From: an uncultured Clostridia bacterium
GTDB lineage: Bacteria > Bacillota > Clostridia > Christensenellales > UBA1242
Direction of reading: 5' to 3'
DNA length: 43,880 bases
NCBI GenBank assembly: GCA_947053595.1
Contig: CAMRSX010000011.1
Coordinates: 1-43,880 of the forward strand
Both the position numbers and the translations under genes were made by a program. The notes under the pieces are model-generated. The model made no database searches and had not been told where the DNA came from. It worked only from the letters and a program-made list of their open reading frames with translations. Shown here one piece after another: positions 7,106 through 15,518 of the stretch (positions are counted from its first letter, which is position 1; each line of letters begins with the position of its first letter).

Positions 7106-8584
7106 TTGGAAATTGTTTTGAGAGGCAAAAAGCTTTGTGTTGAATGTGTGGACAAGAGAGCCATTCCGCTTTCGATGTTTTTGCCAAATGCAAAAGAGAG
7201 GCTGAAAAAGTTTGCGGCTTCTGGCAAGACAGTGAATGATTTGAAAAGCGGAGAGCCATTCTATGAATTTGTGTCCGGCAAGAGGGTTTTTGACGAGCAA
7301 ACTGGCGAGAAACTTTCCACAGAAGAGAAGTTTGCGGCGATTGGCATTGAAAGGCCTTCCAAGAAAGAAAATGTGTTTTTAAAAGGCAAGCGATTGTTGG
7401 ATGCTTTTGTTGATGCTGGCGGAAATGTGGACGATTTGACAACAAAAGATGCGGAATATCTTTACATAAAAGACAACAAGTTTGTTTTGAACGGCAAATT
7501 GCTGAATGTGGAGCAAACCTTTGCGCATCTTGGGCATCCAAGGAAGGCAAAGAAAAGAAGTGATGTTAAAGAGGCTCTTATTGAAGAAGTTGATGCTTAT
7601 TGCAAAGCAGGTGGCAGTTTTCATGTTGAGAGAAAAACTTTTCCCTTTTATGAGCGTGTCAGAACTTACATAAACACTTTGCCAGAGCGCATCAGTTTTG
7701 AAGCGGCAATGAAGGGGCTGGGTTTTAAGCAGTTTTCTGACGCGTATTTCCGCTTTTTGGGCTTGCAGGATTTGAAGAATTATCGCGATGAGAATGGCTT
7801 TGTGGATGCTTATCGAAAGGACAACAAAATGCGCACATATGTTTATTCTGCGGCAGAGGCGTTGGATTTGCCAGTGGCTTTGGTGGTGACATTGCTTTGC
7901 GATGAAAAACTGAAGGAGTGCTTTGTTACACTTAACTATTTTGGATATGTTAAAGCTCAACTGGAAAAATTTGCGGAAGAAAACGGCAGCCTTGTTGGAT
8001 TGGAATATAAAAATCCGAGTTTGTATGAGAAGGTTAGACACACTGTGAAATATGTTTCTGATGGCGCAGGAACGGGAACTTCCAAATTGGATGTCATCAA
8101 AATTTTTGGACTGGAGAAATATGCCCACAACTTGTCAGATGCAAAAACTGGCATGAAAAATGTTTCGTTTAAGATGGGAAACTTGATTGAACTTGCAAAA
8201 GCAAATGATGGCAAGTTGCGCAAGAATGACATGAGTGAAGCTGATTATGTTGCAATTTGCAAAAATGCTGCAAAGTTGGGCATCAACACCGATGAATATT
8301 TTGCAATGTATGGCATTGACTATGTTGATGCACGCAAAAACCCAAGAATGTCCAAAGTTCTTGTGAAGGAATTTCCATTTTTGAAAGAGATGAAACACAA
8401 GCGGGACGAGCTTATTGCCGCAAGTGGAATTTCTGCCGAAAACGGAAATTGCGAAGAGGAAATTTTTGAAAACAAGTTGTCGTGCGCGCTGGAGGCGTAT
8501 TCTCAGTTTAAGGACAAGATTGTGGATGCAAGTTTTGAGCGTTTAAGCGAAAGTGTTGAGCCAGAAAAAGAGTCGGGCAACTGA
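7106..8584 (+). CDS. Unknown cytoplasmic protein with repeated helical units
   Basis: I do not recognise this gene. The start is most likely the TTG at 7106, seven bases after AAGGAG (7093-7098); earlier starts overlap the promoter. The 492-residue product has no signal peptide, membrane segment or catalytic motif that I can see. It appears built of loosely repeated units of 70-100 residues, each with a G-x-x-x-D/N-x-L turn and an aromatic F/Y-Y/E-x-V helix (for example F-Y-E-F-V, F-Y-E-R-V and L-Y-E-K-V). It is rich in Lys, Phe and Ala and ends in an acidic tail. It sits between a metallopeptidase and recJ, as an independent unit with its own promoter and terminator. A scaffold or nucleic-acid-binding role would be only a guess. 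Confidence 0.75.
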   Translation: MEIVLRGKKLCVECVDKRAIPLSMFLPNAKERLKKFAASGKTVNDLKSGEPFYEFVSGKRVFDEQTGEKLSTEEKFAAIGIERPSKKENVFLKGKRLLDAFVDAGGNVDDLTTKDAEYLYIKDNKFVLNGKLLNVEQTFAHLGHPRKAKKRSDVKEALIEEVDAYCKAGGSFHVERKTFPFYERVRTYINTLPERISFEAAMKGLGFKQFSDAYFRFLGLQDLKNYRDENGFVDAYRKDNKMRTYVYSAAEALDLPVALVVTLLCDEKLKECFVTLNYFGYVKAQLEKFAEENGSLVGLEYKNPSLYEKVRHTVKYVSDGAGTGTSKLDVIKIFGLEKYAHNLSDAKTGMKNVSFKMGNLIELAKANDGKLRKNDMSEADYVAICKNAAKLGINTDEYFAMYGIDYVDARKNPRMSKVLVKEFPFLKEMKHKRDELIAASGISAENGNCEEEIFENKLSCALEAYSQFKDKIVDASFERLSESVEPEKESGN

Positions 8585-8601
8585 CAAAAAAACTTTTTTT
8601 G

Positions 8602-8640
8602 AGGCGGTGAAAATGTTTCACCGTCTTTTTTCTTCTTTTT
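8602..8640 (+). terminator. Rho-independent terminator
   Basis: Stem GCGGTGAAA / TTTCACCGT with an ATG loop, followed by CTTTTTTC, after the unknown 492-aa gene and before the recJ promoter. Confidence 0.85.
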
Positions 8641-8642
8641 GT

Positions 8643-8671
8643 TTGGAGTTTGGGAAAAAATGCGTTATAAT
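8643..8671 (+). promoter_or_regulatory. Promoter of the recJ-rel-hemZ run
   Basis: TTGGAG (8643-8648), a 17-base spacer and TATAAT (8666-8671). It lies about 30-40 bases before recJ and is the only promoter seen for the three closely packed genes that follow. Confidence 0.75.
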
Positions 8672-8697
8672 AAAACCATAAAGTTTGTTCTGGGATT

Positions 8698-11058
8698 TTG
8701 AAAGAGATGATTTTTAAGAAGTTTTTTAATAAGGACGCATCACTTGTGGAGGAGTATGCCAAAGAGTTTGATGTTTTGCCGTCCACAATGTATTTGATTT
8801 TGTCAAGAGGTTTGTCTTCAAAGGAAGAAATTGCAACCTATTTGGGCATGGGTAAGCTTTTGGACCCATTTCTTATTGCCGGCATGAAGCAGCTTTGTCA
8901 GCGCGTGAGTGTTGCAAAAGAGGTGGGGGACAGGGTTCTGATTTTTGGCGACTATGATGTTGACGGCATTTCTGCCACCGCAATCATGCTTAAAACCCTT
9001 AAAAAGCTGGGAATTGACGCCGATTTTTATCTGCCAAACCGATATGTGGACGGCTATGGGCTGACATGCGACACCATTGACAAGGTGGAGAAGTTGTTTT
9101 CGCCAGACCTCATAATCACGGTGGACTGCGGCATTTCTTGTGCAAAAGAAGTGGAATATGCCAAAAGCAAAGGCATTGAAATTGTGGTGACAGACCACCA
9201 CGAAATTCCAGAAATTTTGCCTGACACGCTGGTGCTTAATGCCAAAATTGAGGGACAGGAATATCCTTTCAGAGAGCTGTGCGGAACGGGCTTGGCATAT
9301 AAAATCAGTGAGGCGCTGCTTGGGCAAAAGAAGGCGGAAGAGTTTTTGCCGATTGCTGCCATTGCAACCATTGCGGACATTGTTTCGCTGACGGGAGAAA
9401 ATCGAAATATTGTCAAACGCGGTTTGAAAAGCTTTGACAAGCTTCCCTTTGGGCTGAAAATGCTGTTTAAGGAAAACAAGGTTTCGCTTTCAAATCCAAA
9501 TTCAACCGACATTGCCTTTAAGATTGCGCCAAAAATCAACTCTTCAGGCAGAATGGGTGATGCTAAGGACAGCTTGGTGCTGTATATGAGTGAAGACCCT
9601 GTGACGGTTAACAAATATCTTGCCAAAATTAAACAGCACAACATAAAGCGACAAGAGCTGTCTGCCAAGGTGCTTGCCGATTGCGAAAAGGCCATTTCAA
9701 AGATGGACCTTTCCAAAACGCGCGTGATTTGTTTGGCCTCCAAAAAGTGGGACCAAGGCATTTTGGGAATTGCTTGTGCGCGATTGGTGGAAGAATTCAA
9801 CAGGCCAGTTTTTCTTTTTTCGCAAGTGGACAATGTTCTGCACGGCTCGGGAAGAAGCATAAACGACATAAATATTCACGAGCTGCTTTCTTCTTTGCAA
9901 GATATTTTGGAAACCTTTGGTGGGCACACCATGGCTGCTGGGCTGACGCTTAAGCGGGAAAAATATGAAGAATTTTGCAATCGGGTGAACTCTTTTGCTT
10001 TTGAAAAAGTGAGTGACAAGGTTTTCATTCCAATCAAATATTATGACCTTGAAATTAAAAACGAAGATTTGTCGGACAGATTTTTGAAGGAGCTGGAGCT
10101 TTTGGAGCCTTTTGGCTGCGACAACGCGCGTCCTCGCTTTAAGATTTCGGCTGAAAATGTGGAGGTTTTGCCAAGAAAATATTCGCCACAGCACTGCGAT
10201 GTGAAATTGGGGGATTTGCAACTGGTTTATTTCAACTTCACAAAAAATTACAACGCGCTTAAGTTTGCGCGATATAAAACTTTCATCTTTGAATTTCAGG
10301 GCTCTGGCAAAAACGGAGTGGTGTGCGATTTTGATATGGGCACCTTCATTGCTCCGGATGCGCATCTTTTCACATATCCATTTCAATATCAACAGTTGCA
10401 ATATTCCGCAAATGGTGGTTGCAAGTTTTCTTATTATCCTCAAAGCGAATTGCTTTCTTATGTGGCAAGCACGGTTGGCACTGTGTTTGGCACGGCGTTT
10501 GTGGCATATTCGGCTTATGACTTTGTTAACTTCTCGCGCACATTTTCCAAAGACAACATTTTTCATTTGGGCGTGTTTGACGAGCTCTGCACGGGTTATA
10601 ACAGTCTGCTGCTGTCGCCGGTGGGCATAAATTGGGCAAAAAACTTCAGCCGAATTGTGTTTTTGTCGCCATGTTTGGACGAGGATTTCATTTCGCGCTT
10701 GAATGAGGTTTCGGGAGCAGAAATTTTTGTGCCAATGGAGAGGCAGTTTGACACCCAGCGCTTTGCTGCATTGGATTTGTCCAGAGAAACCTTTGCGCAG
10801 GTGTTTAAAGCGCTGACGGGCAGAAATTTTTTGAAAAACTTTTCGTTGATGGATATCTTTTGCAACAAGATGAAGGGGAAGGTTTCTTTTGACACATTTT
10901 TGGCAGCATATTTGGTGTTTAAAGAGCTGGGGGTGATTGATGTCAAAAAGGACATTTTGTTTGAAATTGTTCAGGTGCCAAATGTTAAAAAGCAGCTTAC
11001 AGAATCGGTGCTATACAACAAACTGATGCTGCTTAAAAATTCGTTGGAGAGAAAATGA
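8698..11058 (+). CDS. recJ: Single-stranded-DNA-specific exonuclease RecJ
   Basis: RecJ degrades single-stranded DNA 5' to 3' in recombinational and mismatch repair. The DHH phosphoesterase core is complete: DYDVDG at residues 85-90, VDCG at 142-145 and TDHHE at 165-169, with the DHHA1 segment (G-G-H-x-x-A-A-G) near residue 405. The 786-residue length matches the long RecJ form of Firmicutes with an extended C-terminal part. The reading can start at TTG 8698 or ATG 8707; neither has a strong ribosome binding site, so the exact N-terminus is uncertain by three residues. The stop overlaps the start of the (p)ppGpp synthetase gene by four bases. In many Firmicutes an apt gene lies between recJ and relA; it is missing here. 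Confidence 0.95.
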   Translation: MKEMIFKKFFNKDASLVEEYAKEFDVLPSTMYLILSRGLSSKEEIATYLGMGKLLDPFLIAGMKQLCQRVSVAKEVGDRVLIFGDYDVDGISATAIMLKTLKKLGIDADFYLPNRYVDGYGLTCDTIDKVEKLFSPDLIITVDCGISCAKEVEYAKSKGIEIVVTDHHEIPEILPDTLVLNAKIEGQEYPFRELCGTGLAYKISEALLGQKKAEEFLPIAAIATIADIVSLTGENRNIVKRGLKSFDKLPFGLKMLFKENKVSLSNPNSTDIAFKIAPKINSSGRMGDAKDSLVLYMSEDPVTVNKYLAKIKQHNIKRQELSAKVLADCEKAISKMDLSKTRVICLASKKWDQGILGIACARLVEEFNRPVFLFSQVDNVLHGSGRSINDINIHELLSSLQDILETFGGHTMAAGLTLKREKYEEFCNRVNSFAFEKVSDKVFIPIKYYDLEIKNEDLSDRFLKELELLEPFGCDNARPRFKISAENVEVLPRKYSPQHCDVKLGDLQLVYFNFTKNYNALKFARYKTFIFEFQGSGKNGVVCDFDMGTFIAPDAHLFTYPFQYQQLQYSANGGCKFSYYPQSELLSYVASTVGTVFGTAFVAYSAYDFVNFSRTFSKDNIFHLGVFDELCTGYNSLLLSPVGINWAKNFSRIVFLSPCLDEDFISRLNEVSGAEIFVPMERQFDTQRFAALDLSRETFAQVFKALTGRNFLKNFSLMDIFCNKMKGKVSFDTFLAAYLVFKELGVIDVKKDILFEIVQVPNVKKQLTESVLYNKLMLLKNSLERK

Positions 11059-13142
11059 AAGAGAAAATTTTGGAAAAAATATATCAAAACTTCAAATTGT
11101 CAGACAAAGAGAAGCGGATTGTGGAAAGCGCACTGACAGAGCAAATCAATCTGCCAAGGCTTTTGACGGTGATTGAAACCATGATTGAATATCACATTCA
11201 AGACGAGGTGCTGGTGGCATATGTGCTGTTTCAGCATTCCAAAACGGATGTTAAGGCGGCTGACGAACTTAAGTTGCAGTTGTCAAAAAGCCAGCAGAAG
11301 CTTTATGACATCTTTAAAATTTTGTGCGATGTGAGAGCCCTCACAAGAAGCGGTGAGGTGGAAGAAATCAGACAGATGTTTGTGGCAATTTGCCAAGATA
11401 TGCGTGTTGTCATTGTGAAGTTTGCCACCATTTTGTTTGACTTGAAACTCATCAAAAACCCAATGTCAAAAGAGGATGCCGATTTTGTCAGCATGGTGAA
11501 CGACATCTTTGCTCCGCTGGCAGAGAGGCTGGGGTTATCCCGCTTTAAGAACGAGTTTGAGGACACTTGCTTTGAGCTGCTGGAGCCAGAGGCGTTTGAA
11601 CTTTTGAAAAACAACGCCCTCATGAAGACGGAAGACAATCAAAAACAAATCAAAATCACTGAGCAGAAGTTGAGGCAAATTTTGAGCGAGCTTGGCATTG
11701 CGGGCGAAATTCAGGCAAGACAGAAGCACTTTTATAGCGTTTACAGAAAACTGGTGAGGCAAAACATCACCCTTGGCAAGGTTTATGACCTTGTTGCCAT
11801 GCGCGTGCTGGTGCCAACGGTGGACGATTGCTATTCTGTTTTTGGAAAAATTCATGCCATATACAAGCCCATTCAGGGCAGGGTGAAGGATTATATTGCA
11901 TATCCAAAGCCAAACGGATATCAAAGTTTGCATACCACCATTGTTGCGGACAACAATCGTCCGCTGGAAATTCAAATTCGCACATTTGAAATGCACAAGG
12001 CGTCGGAATATGGTGTGGCTGCGCACTGGATTTATAAAGAGAAGAATGCGCGCGCAAGAAACAAGTTTGACCAAAAATTGACATGGTTTAGGCAGATGCT
12101 TGAAAATGCCAAAGAGCTTTCTTCTGAAGAGTTTTTGGAAACATTGAAAACGGATTTGTATGGGGAATCCATCTTTGTGCAAACGCCAAAAGGCAAGGTG
12201 CTGGAGTTTCCGCTTGGCTCGTCGGTGATTGACTTTGCCTATGCCATTCACAGCCAAATTGGAAACACCTGTGTGGGCGGAAAAATCAACGGAAAAATTG
12301 TGCCAATCACCACCGAGCTTTCCAATGGAGATGTGGTGGAAATTTTGACAAATCCAAACAGCAAAGGCCCGTCCAGAGATTGGCTTTCGCATGTGAAAAC
12401 CAACAGCGCCAGAAGCAAAATCAGAGCATTTTTTAAAACTGAACTGAAGGAAGAAAATGTCAAGATTGGGAAGTCAATGCTGGAGCAAGGCATCAAAAAC
12501 AGAAACTTAAACATCACAAAAGCCACAAAGGAAGAATATCTTTTTCAGATTGCGCGCAGCATGATGATTGAAGATTTGGATGTGCTGTATGCCGAAATTG
12601 GTGCTGGAAGTTTGCCGCTTAACAGCGTTGTTGGCAGACTTGTCAACATGTATAACAAAGAAAAGACGCTGGACATCAAAGACAACGTCATCACTGTCAA
12701 GAAAAACAAGGATGGCATTTTGGTGGATGGCGACAGCGGCCTGCTTGTGAGATATGCCGGCTGCTGCAGCCCAGTGACAGGTGACGACATTGTGGGATAC
12801 ATTTCTCGCGGACGCGGCGTCACCATTCACCGCAAAGAGTGCATCAACTTAAAATATTTGGAAGAAGAGCGCCTCATTAAGGCCGAGTGGCAAGATTGCA
12901 TGGTTTCCAACTTTATGGCGGTAATTAAGATTGAAACGGAAAACAAAAACGAAGTTGTTACAAATCTCAACACCACAGCTCGTGGGTTTAGAAACAAACT
13001 CAAGGGCTTTGGATATAAAGAGGTGAAGGGCGATTTGCAATTTGAGATTGCTGTGATGATTTCCAGCAAGGCAGAGCTGGAAGAGGTTATGCGTGCCTTC
13101 CAAAGTGTTAAATATGTGAAAAATGTGTATAGGAGCGCCTAA
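11055..13142 (+). CDS. relA: Long RelA/SpoT homologue; synthetase intact, hydrolase degenerate
   Basis: This enzyme transfers pyrophosphate from ATP to GDP or GTP to make (p)ppGpp. The domain order is the standard long RSH one: a degenerate HD region (1-190), synthetase (about 200-340, with R222-Q-K-H-F-Y-S228, R276-V-K-D279 and the Y-P-K-P-N-G-Y-Q-S-L-H block), TGS (about 372-436), a helical region, a conserved-cysteine domain with C570-C571, and ACT (about 625-695). In the HD region the family's hallmark motifs are gone. The H-P-x-x-V-A histidine is absent, LLHDVVED reads LFQHSKTD, and LADRLHNMRT reads FATILFDLKLI, so ppGpp hydrolysis should be lost. The RxKD motif is of the bifunctional type, so this looks like a secondarily synthetase-only Rel. 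It overlaps recJ by ATGA and is followed by hemZ after three bases. Confidence 0.93.
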   Translation: MKEKILEKIYQNFKLSDKEKRIVESALTEQINLPRLLTVIETMIEYHIQDEVLVAYVLFQHSKTDVKAADELKLQLSKSQQKLYDIFKILCDVRALTRSGEVEEIRQMFVAICQDMRVVIVKFATILFDLKLIKNPMSKEDADFVSMVNDIFAPLAERLGLSRFKNEFEDTCFELLEPEAFELLKNNALMKTEDNQKQIKITEQKLRQILSELGIAGEIQARQKHFYSVYRKLVRQNITLGKVYDLVAMRVLVPTVDDCYSVFGKIHAIYKPIQGRVKDYIAYPKPNGYQSLHTTIVADNNRPLEIQIRTFEMHKASEYGVAAHWIYKEKNARARNKFDQKLTWFRQMLENAKELSSEEFLETLKTDLYGESIFVQTPKGKVLEFPLGSSVIDFAYAIHSQIGNTCVGGKINGKIVPITTELSNGDVVEILTNPNSKGPSRDWLSHVKTNSARSKIRAFFKTELKEENVKIGKSMLEQGIKNRNLNITKATKEEYLFQIARSMMIEDLDVLYAEIGAGSLPLNSVVGRLVNMYNKEKTLDIKDNVITVKKNKDGILVDGDSGLLVRYAGCCSPVTGDDIVGYISRGRGVTIHRKECINLKYLEEERLIKAEWQDCMVSNFMAVIKIETENKNEVVTNLNTTARGFRNKLKGFGYKEVKGDLQFEIAVMISSKAELEEVMRAFQSVKYVKNVYRSA

Positions 13143-13145
13143 AAA

Positions 13146-14663
13146 ATGAAAATAACTTGTGTAAATCAGCACGCACGAACTTGCAATGGCAAAACAGAGT
13201 GCAGCGCAAAAGATATTGCGCAAAGCGAAAGCTTTGGAAGTGGCAAAGCTTTGCAGGGGCAGATTTTAAGCGGCAATAACGCTGATTTTGAAAAGGATAT
13301 GCAAGACCTTGTCAATCTTTTTTATGAAGAGGAAGATTGTCCTTTTTCCATTTTGCACAAGTTTGCTTTGGAAAATGGCGTTGTGACAAGCACCATTTCC
13401 ATTTTGGACGCACAAGAAAAACAATTTTCAAAGACCTTTCAACTTCCAAGCGGGGTGGATAAGCTTTTGGAAAAGAGTTTGCTTAAGAGGCACTTCAAAA
13501 ATCATCTCTATGAAGTTTTAAGCGTGATTGCAAAAAAATCGCTGCCTTGGGGCTCGCTGACAGGCGTGAGGCCAACCAAGTTTGCTCGCGACCTTGTGGA
13601 AAGAGGAGAAATTAAATCGCATCTCATTTCAGAGACGCTGATTAGAGATTATCATGTTTCCAACGACAAAGCCCGCCTTGTGGTGCAAACGCTGAAAAAT
13701 CAAAAGTGCATAATCAAAAACGACAAGCTGGTGGACCTTTTCATCAACATTCCAATTTGCCCCACAAGATGCAATTATTGCTCTTTCATTTCCAGCGAGT
13801 TTTCCCGCGTGAAGGACAAGGTGGAAACCTATCTTGACTGCGTGCTGAAAGAGTTGGAAGCGGCAAAAAAAATGATTGCCAAAAATTGCTTTGTTGTGCG
13901 CACAATATACATTGGCGGAGGAACACCAACCGTTTTGTCCGCGCAGCAACTTGAGCGCCTGCTTTGTCAAATCAACTTTCCGGTTTCGGAGTTCACTGTG
14001 GAATGCGGCCGCGCTGACACCATAACGCGAGAAAAATTGGAAGTTTTGAAAAAATATGGCGTCACCAGAATTTCCATCAACCCTCAAACCTTTTGTGAGG
14101 CAACCCTCAAACGCATTGGCAGAAAGGGCACAAACAAAGAGGTTTTTGACGCATATATGCTGGCAATGGAATTTGATTTTGTGGTGAACATGGACATCAT
14201 TGCAGGGCTTTCTGGCGAAAGGTTTGGCATATTCAAGCGCACCGTCGGCACGCTTTTGGAACTTTTTCCGCAAAATATAACCGTGCACACCCTTTCGGTG
14301 AAAAATGCAGCGCAAATTCGTGGGGAAGAGATTAAATATGTTTCTGACATCACCAAAATGGTGGACTATGCGCAAAAGACGCTGATTGAAAACGGATATA
14401 AGCCATATTATATGTATCGCCAAAAGCATCAAGTTGGCGGACTTGAAAATGTGGGATTTTATAGAGATGAGCATGTGTGCATATTCAACATTGACAGCAT
14501 GGAAGACACATCTTCTGTGGTTGCCATTGGGGCAGGGGCAATTTCCAAGCGGGTGATGAACCTTGAAAACCGCATCGAGCGCCAGCCAAACTGCAAATTT
14601 ATTGAAGATTACATCTCTCGCATTGACGAGATGATTGAAAAGAAAGAAAAGTTTTTTGAATGA
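13146..14663 (+). CDS. hemZ: HemZ-type radical SAM protein (coproporphyrinogen III dehydrogenase-like)
   Basis: The 505-residue protein has the HemZ architecture. An N-terminal domain of about 190 residues carries a W-G-S-L-T-G-V-R-P-T-K block and is followed by a radical SAM barrel. The iron-sulfur cluster motif is C205-x3-C209-x2-C212, followed by the G-G-G-T-P SAM-binding strand. HemZ proteins are relatives of HemN, the oxygen-independent coproporphyrinogen oxidase, and in Firmicutes hemZ commonly lies near relA. True oxidase activity is not assured, and no other haem gene is in the window. It starts at an ATG preceded by AGGAG at 13131-13135 inside the end of rel, and it is the last gene of the run before a terminator. 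The first 40 residues are Gln/Ser rich and look unconserved. Confidence 0.88.
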   Translation: MKITCVNQHARTCNGKTECSAKDIAQSESFGSGKALQGQILSGNNADFEKDMQDLVNLFYEEEDCPFSILHKFALENGVVTSTISILDAQEKQFSKTFQLPSGVDKLLEKSLLKRHFKNHLYEVLSVIAKKSLPWGSLTGVRPTKFARDLVERGEIKSHLISETLIRDYHVSNDKARLVVQTLKNQKCIIKNDKLVDLFINIPICPTRCNYCSFISSEFSRVKDKVETYLDCVLKELEAAKKMIAKNCFVVRTIYIGGGTPTVLSAQQLERLLCQINFPVSEFTVECGRADTITREKLEVLKKYGVTRISINPQTFCEATLKRIGRKGTNKEVFDAYMLAMEFDFVVNMDIIAGLSGERFGIFKRTVGTLLELFPQNITVHTLSVKNAAQIRGEEIKYVSDITKMVDYAQKTLIENGYKPYYMYRQKHQVGGLENVGFYRDEHVCIFNIDSMEDTSSVVAIGAGAISKRVMNLENRIERQPNCKFIEDYISRIDEMIEKKEKFFE

Positions 14664-14692
14664 AAATCACAAGTTTTTGTGATTTTTTTTGT
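14662..14692 (+). terminator. Rho-independent terminator after hemZ
   Basis: AAATCACAA pairs with TTGTGATTT around a short T loop, followed by a run of T, directly after the hemZ stop. Confidence 0.85.
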
Positions 14693-14925
14693 TTATTTTG
14701 CATTGAGTTGTTGCATCTATGTCTGTTATGTCTGTTTAGGCAATGGGACAAGCATTTTGAAAAATTTTTGAAATTTTATATAAATGGGCTTTCGGTTAGG
14801 ATGAGAATTTGTCCGTCAGTGAGGCTGTAAAATGTCATGTTGAGCGGAACGCTGTGAAGTTGAAACTTGTTATTTTCAAAGATGAAACACCTCTTTTGTG
14901 GAAGAAAAAATAAAAAAATGCGGCA
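14693..14925. other. Intergenic stretch without a gene; possible degenerate interspersed repeat
   Basis: No credible coding frame is present. A tandem TATGTCTGT pair lies at about 14717-14734. The segment around 14830-14870 (TGTCATGTTGAGCGGAACG) resembles an interspersed repeat that I recall from gut bacterial genomes, but only one copy is visible here. Confidence 0.25.
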
Positions 14926-14930
14926 AATTG

Positions 14931-14959
14931 TTGCAAAAGGTTTTGCAATGTGCTATAAT
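14931..14959 (+). promoter_or_regulatory. Promoter of rpsO
   Basis: TTGCAA (14931-14936), a 17-base spacer and TATAAT (14954-14959) with an extended -10 TG. The predicted transcript starts near 14966, giving an untranslated leader of about 85 bases. Confidence 0.8.
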
Positions 14960-14964
14960 GCAAA

Positions 14965-15040
14965 GGTCGATAAGTTCTTTGAACGCAGTTTTGTGGAGTC
15001 CTTCAGACCCGTTGCTTCGTTCTTGGAGAAAATTTTGTAT
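14965..15040 (+). ncRNA. Candidate S15 leader RNA
   Basis: The leader between the rpsO promoter and its ribosome binding site can fold in two ways. GTTC (14974-14977) can pair with GAAC (14981-14984), closed by GGTC (14965-14968) with GACC (15006-15009). Alternatively GAACG (14981-14985) can pair with CGTTC (15018-15022). Competing helices are known in S15 leaders, where S15 binds its own mRNA to repress translation. This is inferred from pairing only; no known S15 leader motif was matched. Confidence 0.35.
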
Positions 15041-15051
15041 GGAGGGAAAAC

Positions 15052-15321
15052 ATGGAAAAGCAAGTTAAATCTGAAATCATTTCAAAGTTTAAGCAGTCTG
15101 AAAATGACACTGGCTCTGTTCAAGTGCAAGTTGCGCTTCTCACAGAAAGAATCAATCATTTGACAGAACACTTGAAAGTGAACAAAAAAGACAATCACTC
15201 TCGCCGTGGGCTTTTGATGATGGTTGGAAAGCGTAAGGGCTTTTTGCAATATCTTAAAGACAGAGACATTGAAGCTTACAGAAAGTTGATTAAAGAATTG
15301 AACATTAGAGAAATTAAATAA
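15052..15321 (+). CDS. rpsO: 30S ribosomal protein S15
   Basis: At 89 residues this is the usual length of S15, which binds the three-way junction of helices 20-22 in 16S rRNA and helps to build the platform of the small subunit. The family hallmarks are present: G-S-x-x-V-Q-V-A-L-L-T-x-R-I, the L-T-x-H-L segment, and D-x-x-S-R-R-G-L with G-K-R. The start is an ATG eight bases after GGAGGG. A strong promoter and an 85-base leader precede it, and a terminator at 15324-15371 separates it from pnp, which has its own promoter. The rpsO-pnp order is conserved across bacteria. Confidence 0.97.
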   Translation: MEKQVKSEIISKFKQSENDTGSVQVQVALLTERINHLTEHLKVNKKDNHSRRGLLMMVGKRKGFLQYLKDRDIEAYRKLIKELNIREIK

Positions 15322-15323
15322 TT

Positions 15324-15371
15324 TTAAAGAGGGGAGGATGTTTTTTTTGAGCACTTCCTCTCTTTTTTTGT
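15324..15371 (+). terminator. Rho-independent terminator after rpsO
   Basis: AGAGGGGAGG pairs with CTTCCTCTCT (one wobble) around a T-rich loop and is followed by seven T. Confidence 0.75.
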
Positions 15372-15471
15372 TTAATTTTTTTAAACAAACATCCATAATC
15401 TTGCTTGGGCGGCTTTTTTACATTTTAAGCTCTTTGGCCGCAAAGCACGCAAAATTGTTTGGTGAATTATT

Positions 15472-15499
15472 TTGAAAAAAGAAATGTTTGTGTTATAAT
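15472..15499 (+). promoter_or_regulatory. Promoter of pnp
   Basis: TTGAAA (15472-15477), a 16-base spacer and TATAAT (15494-15499) with an extended -10 TG. The transcript should start about 13 bases before the pnp ATG, leaving only enough leader for the AGGAG site. Confidence 0.8.
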
Positions 15500-15518
15500 G
15501 CACTTTAGGAGAAAAAAT

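Noticed and set aside
14867..15163. 98-residue open frame across the rpsO promoter and start
   Set aside because: It runs through the promoter and leader and overlaps rpsO in another frame; no family resemblance.
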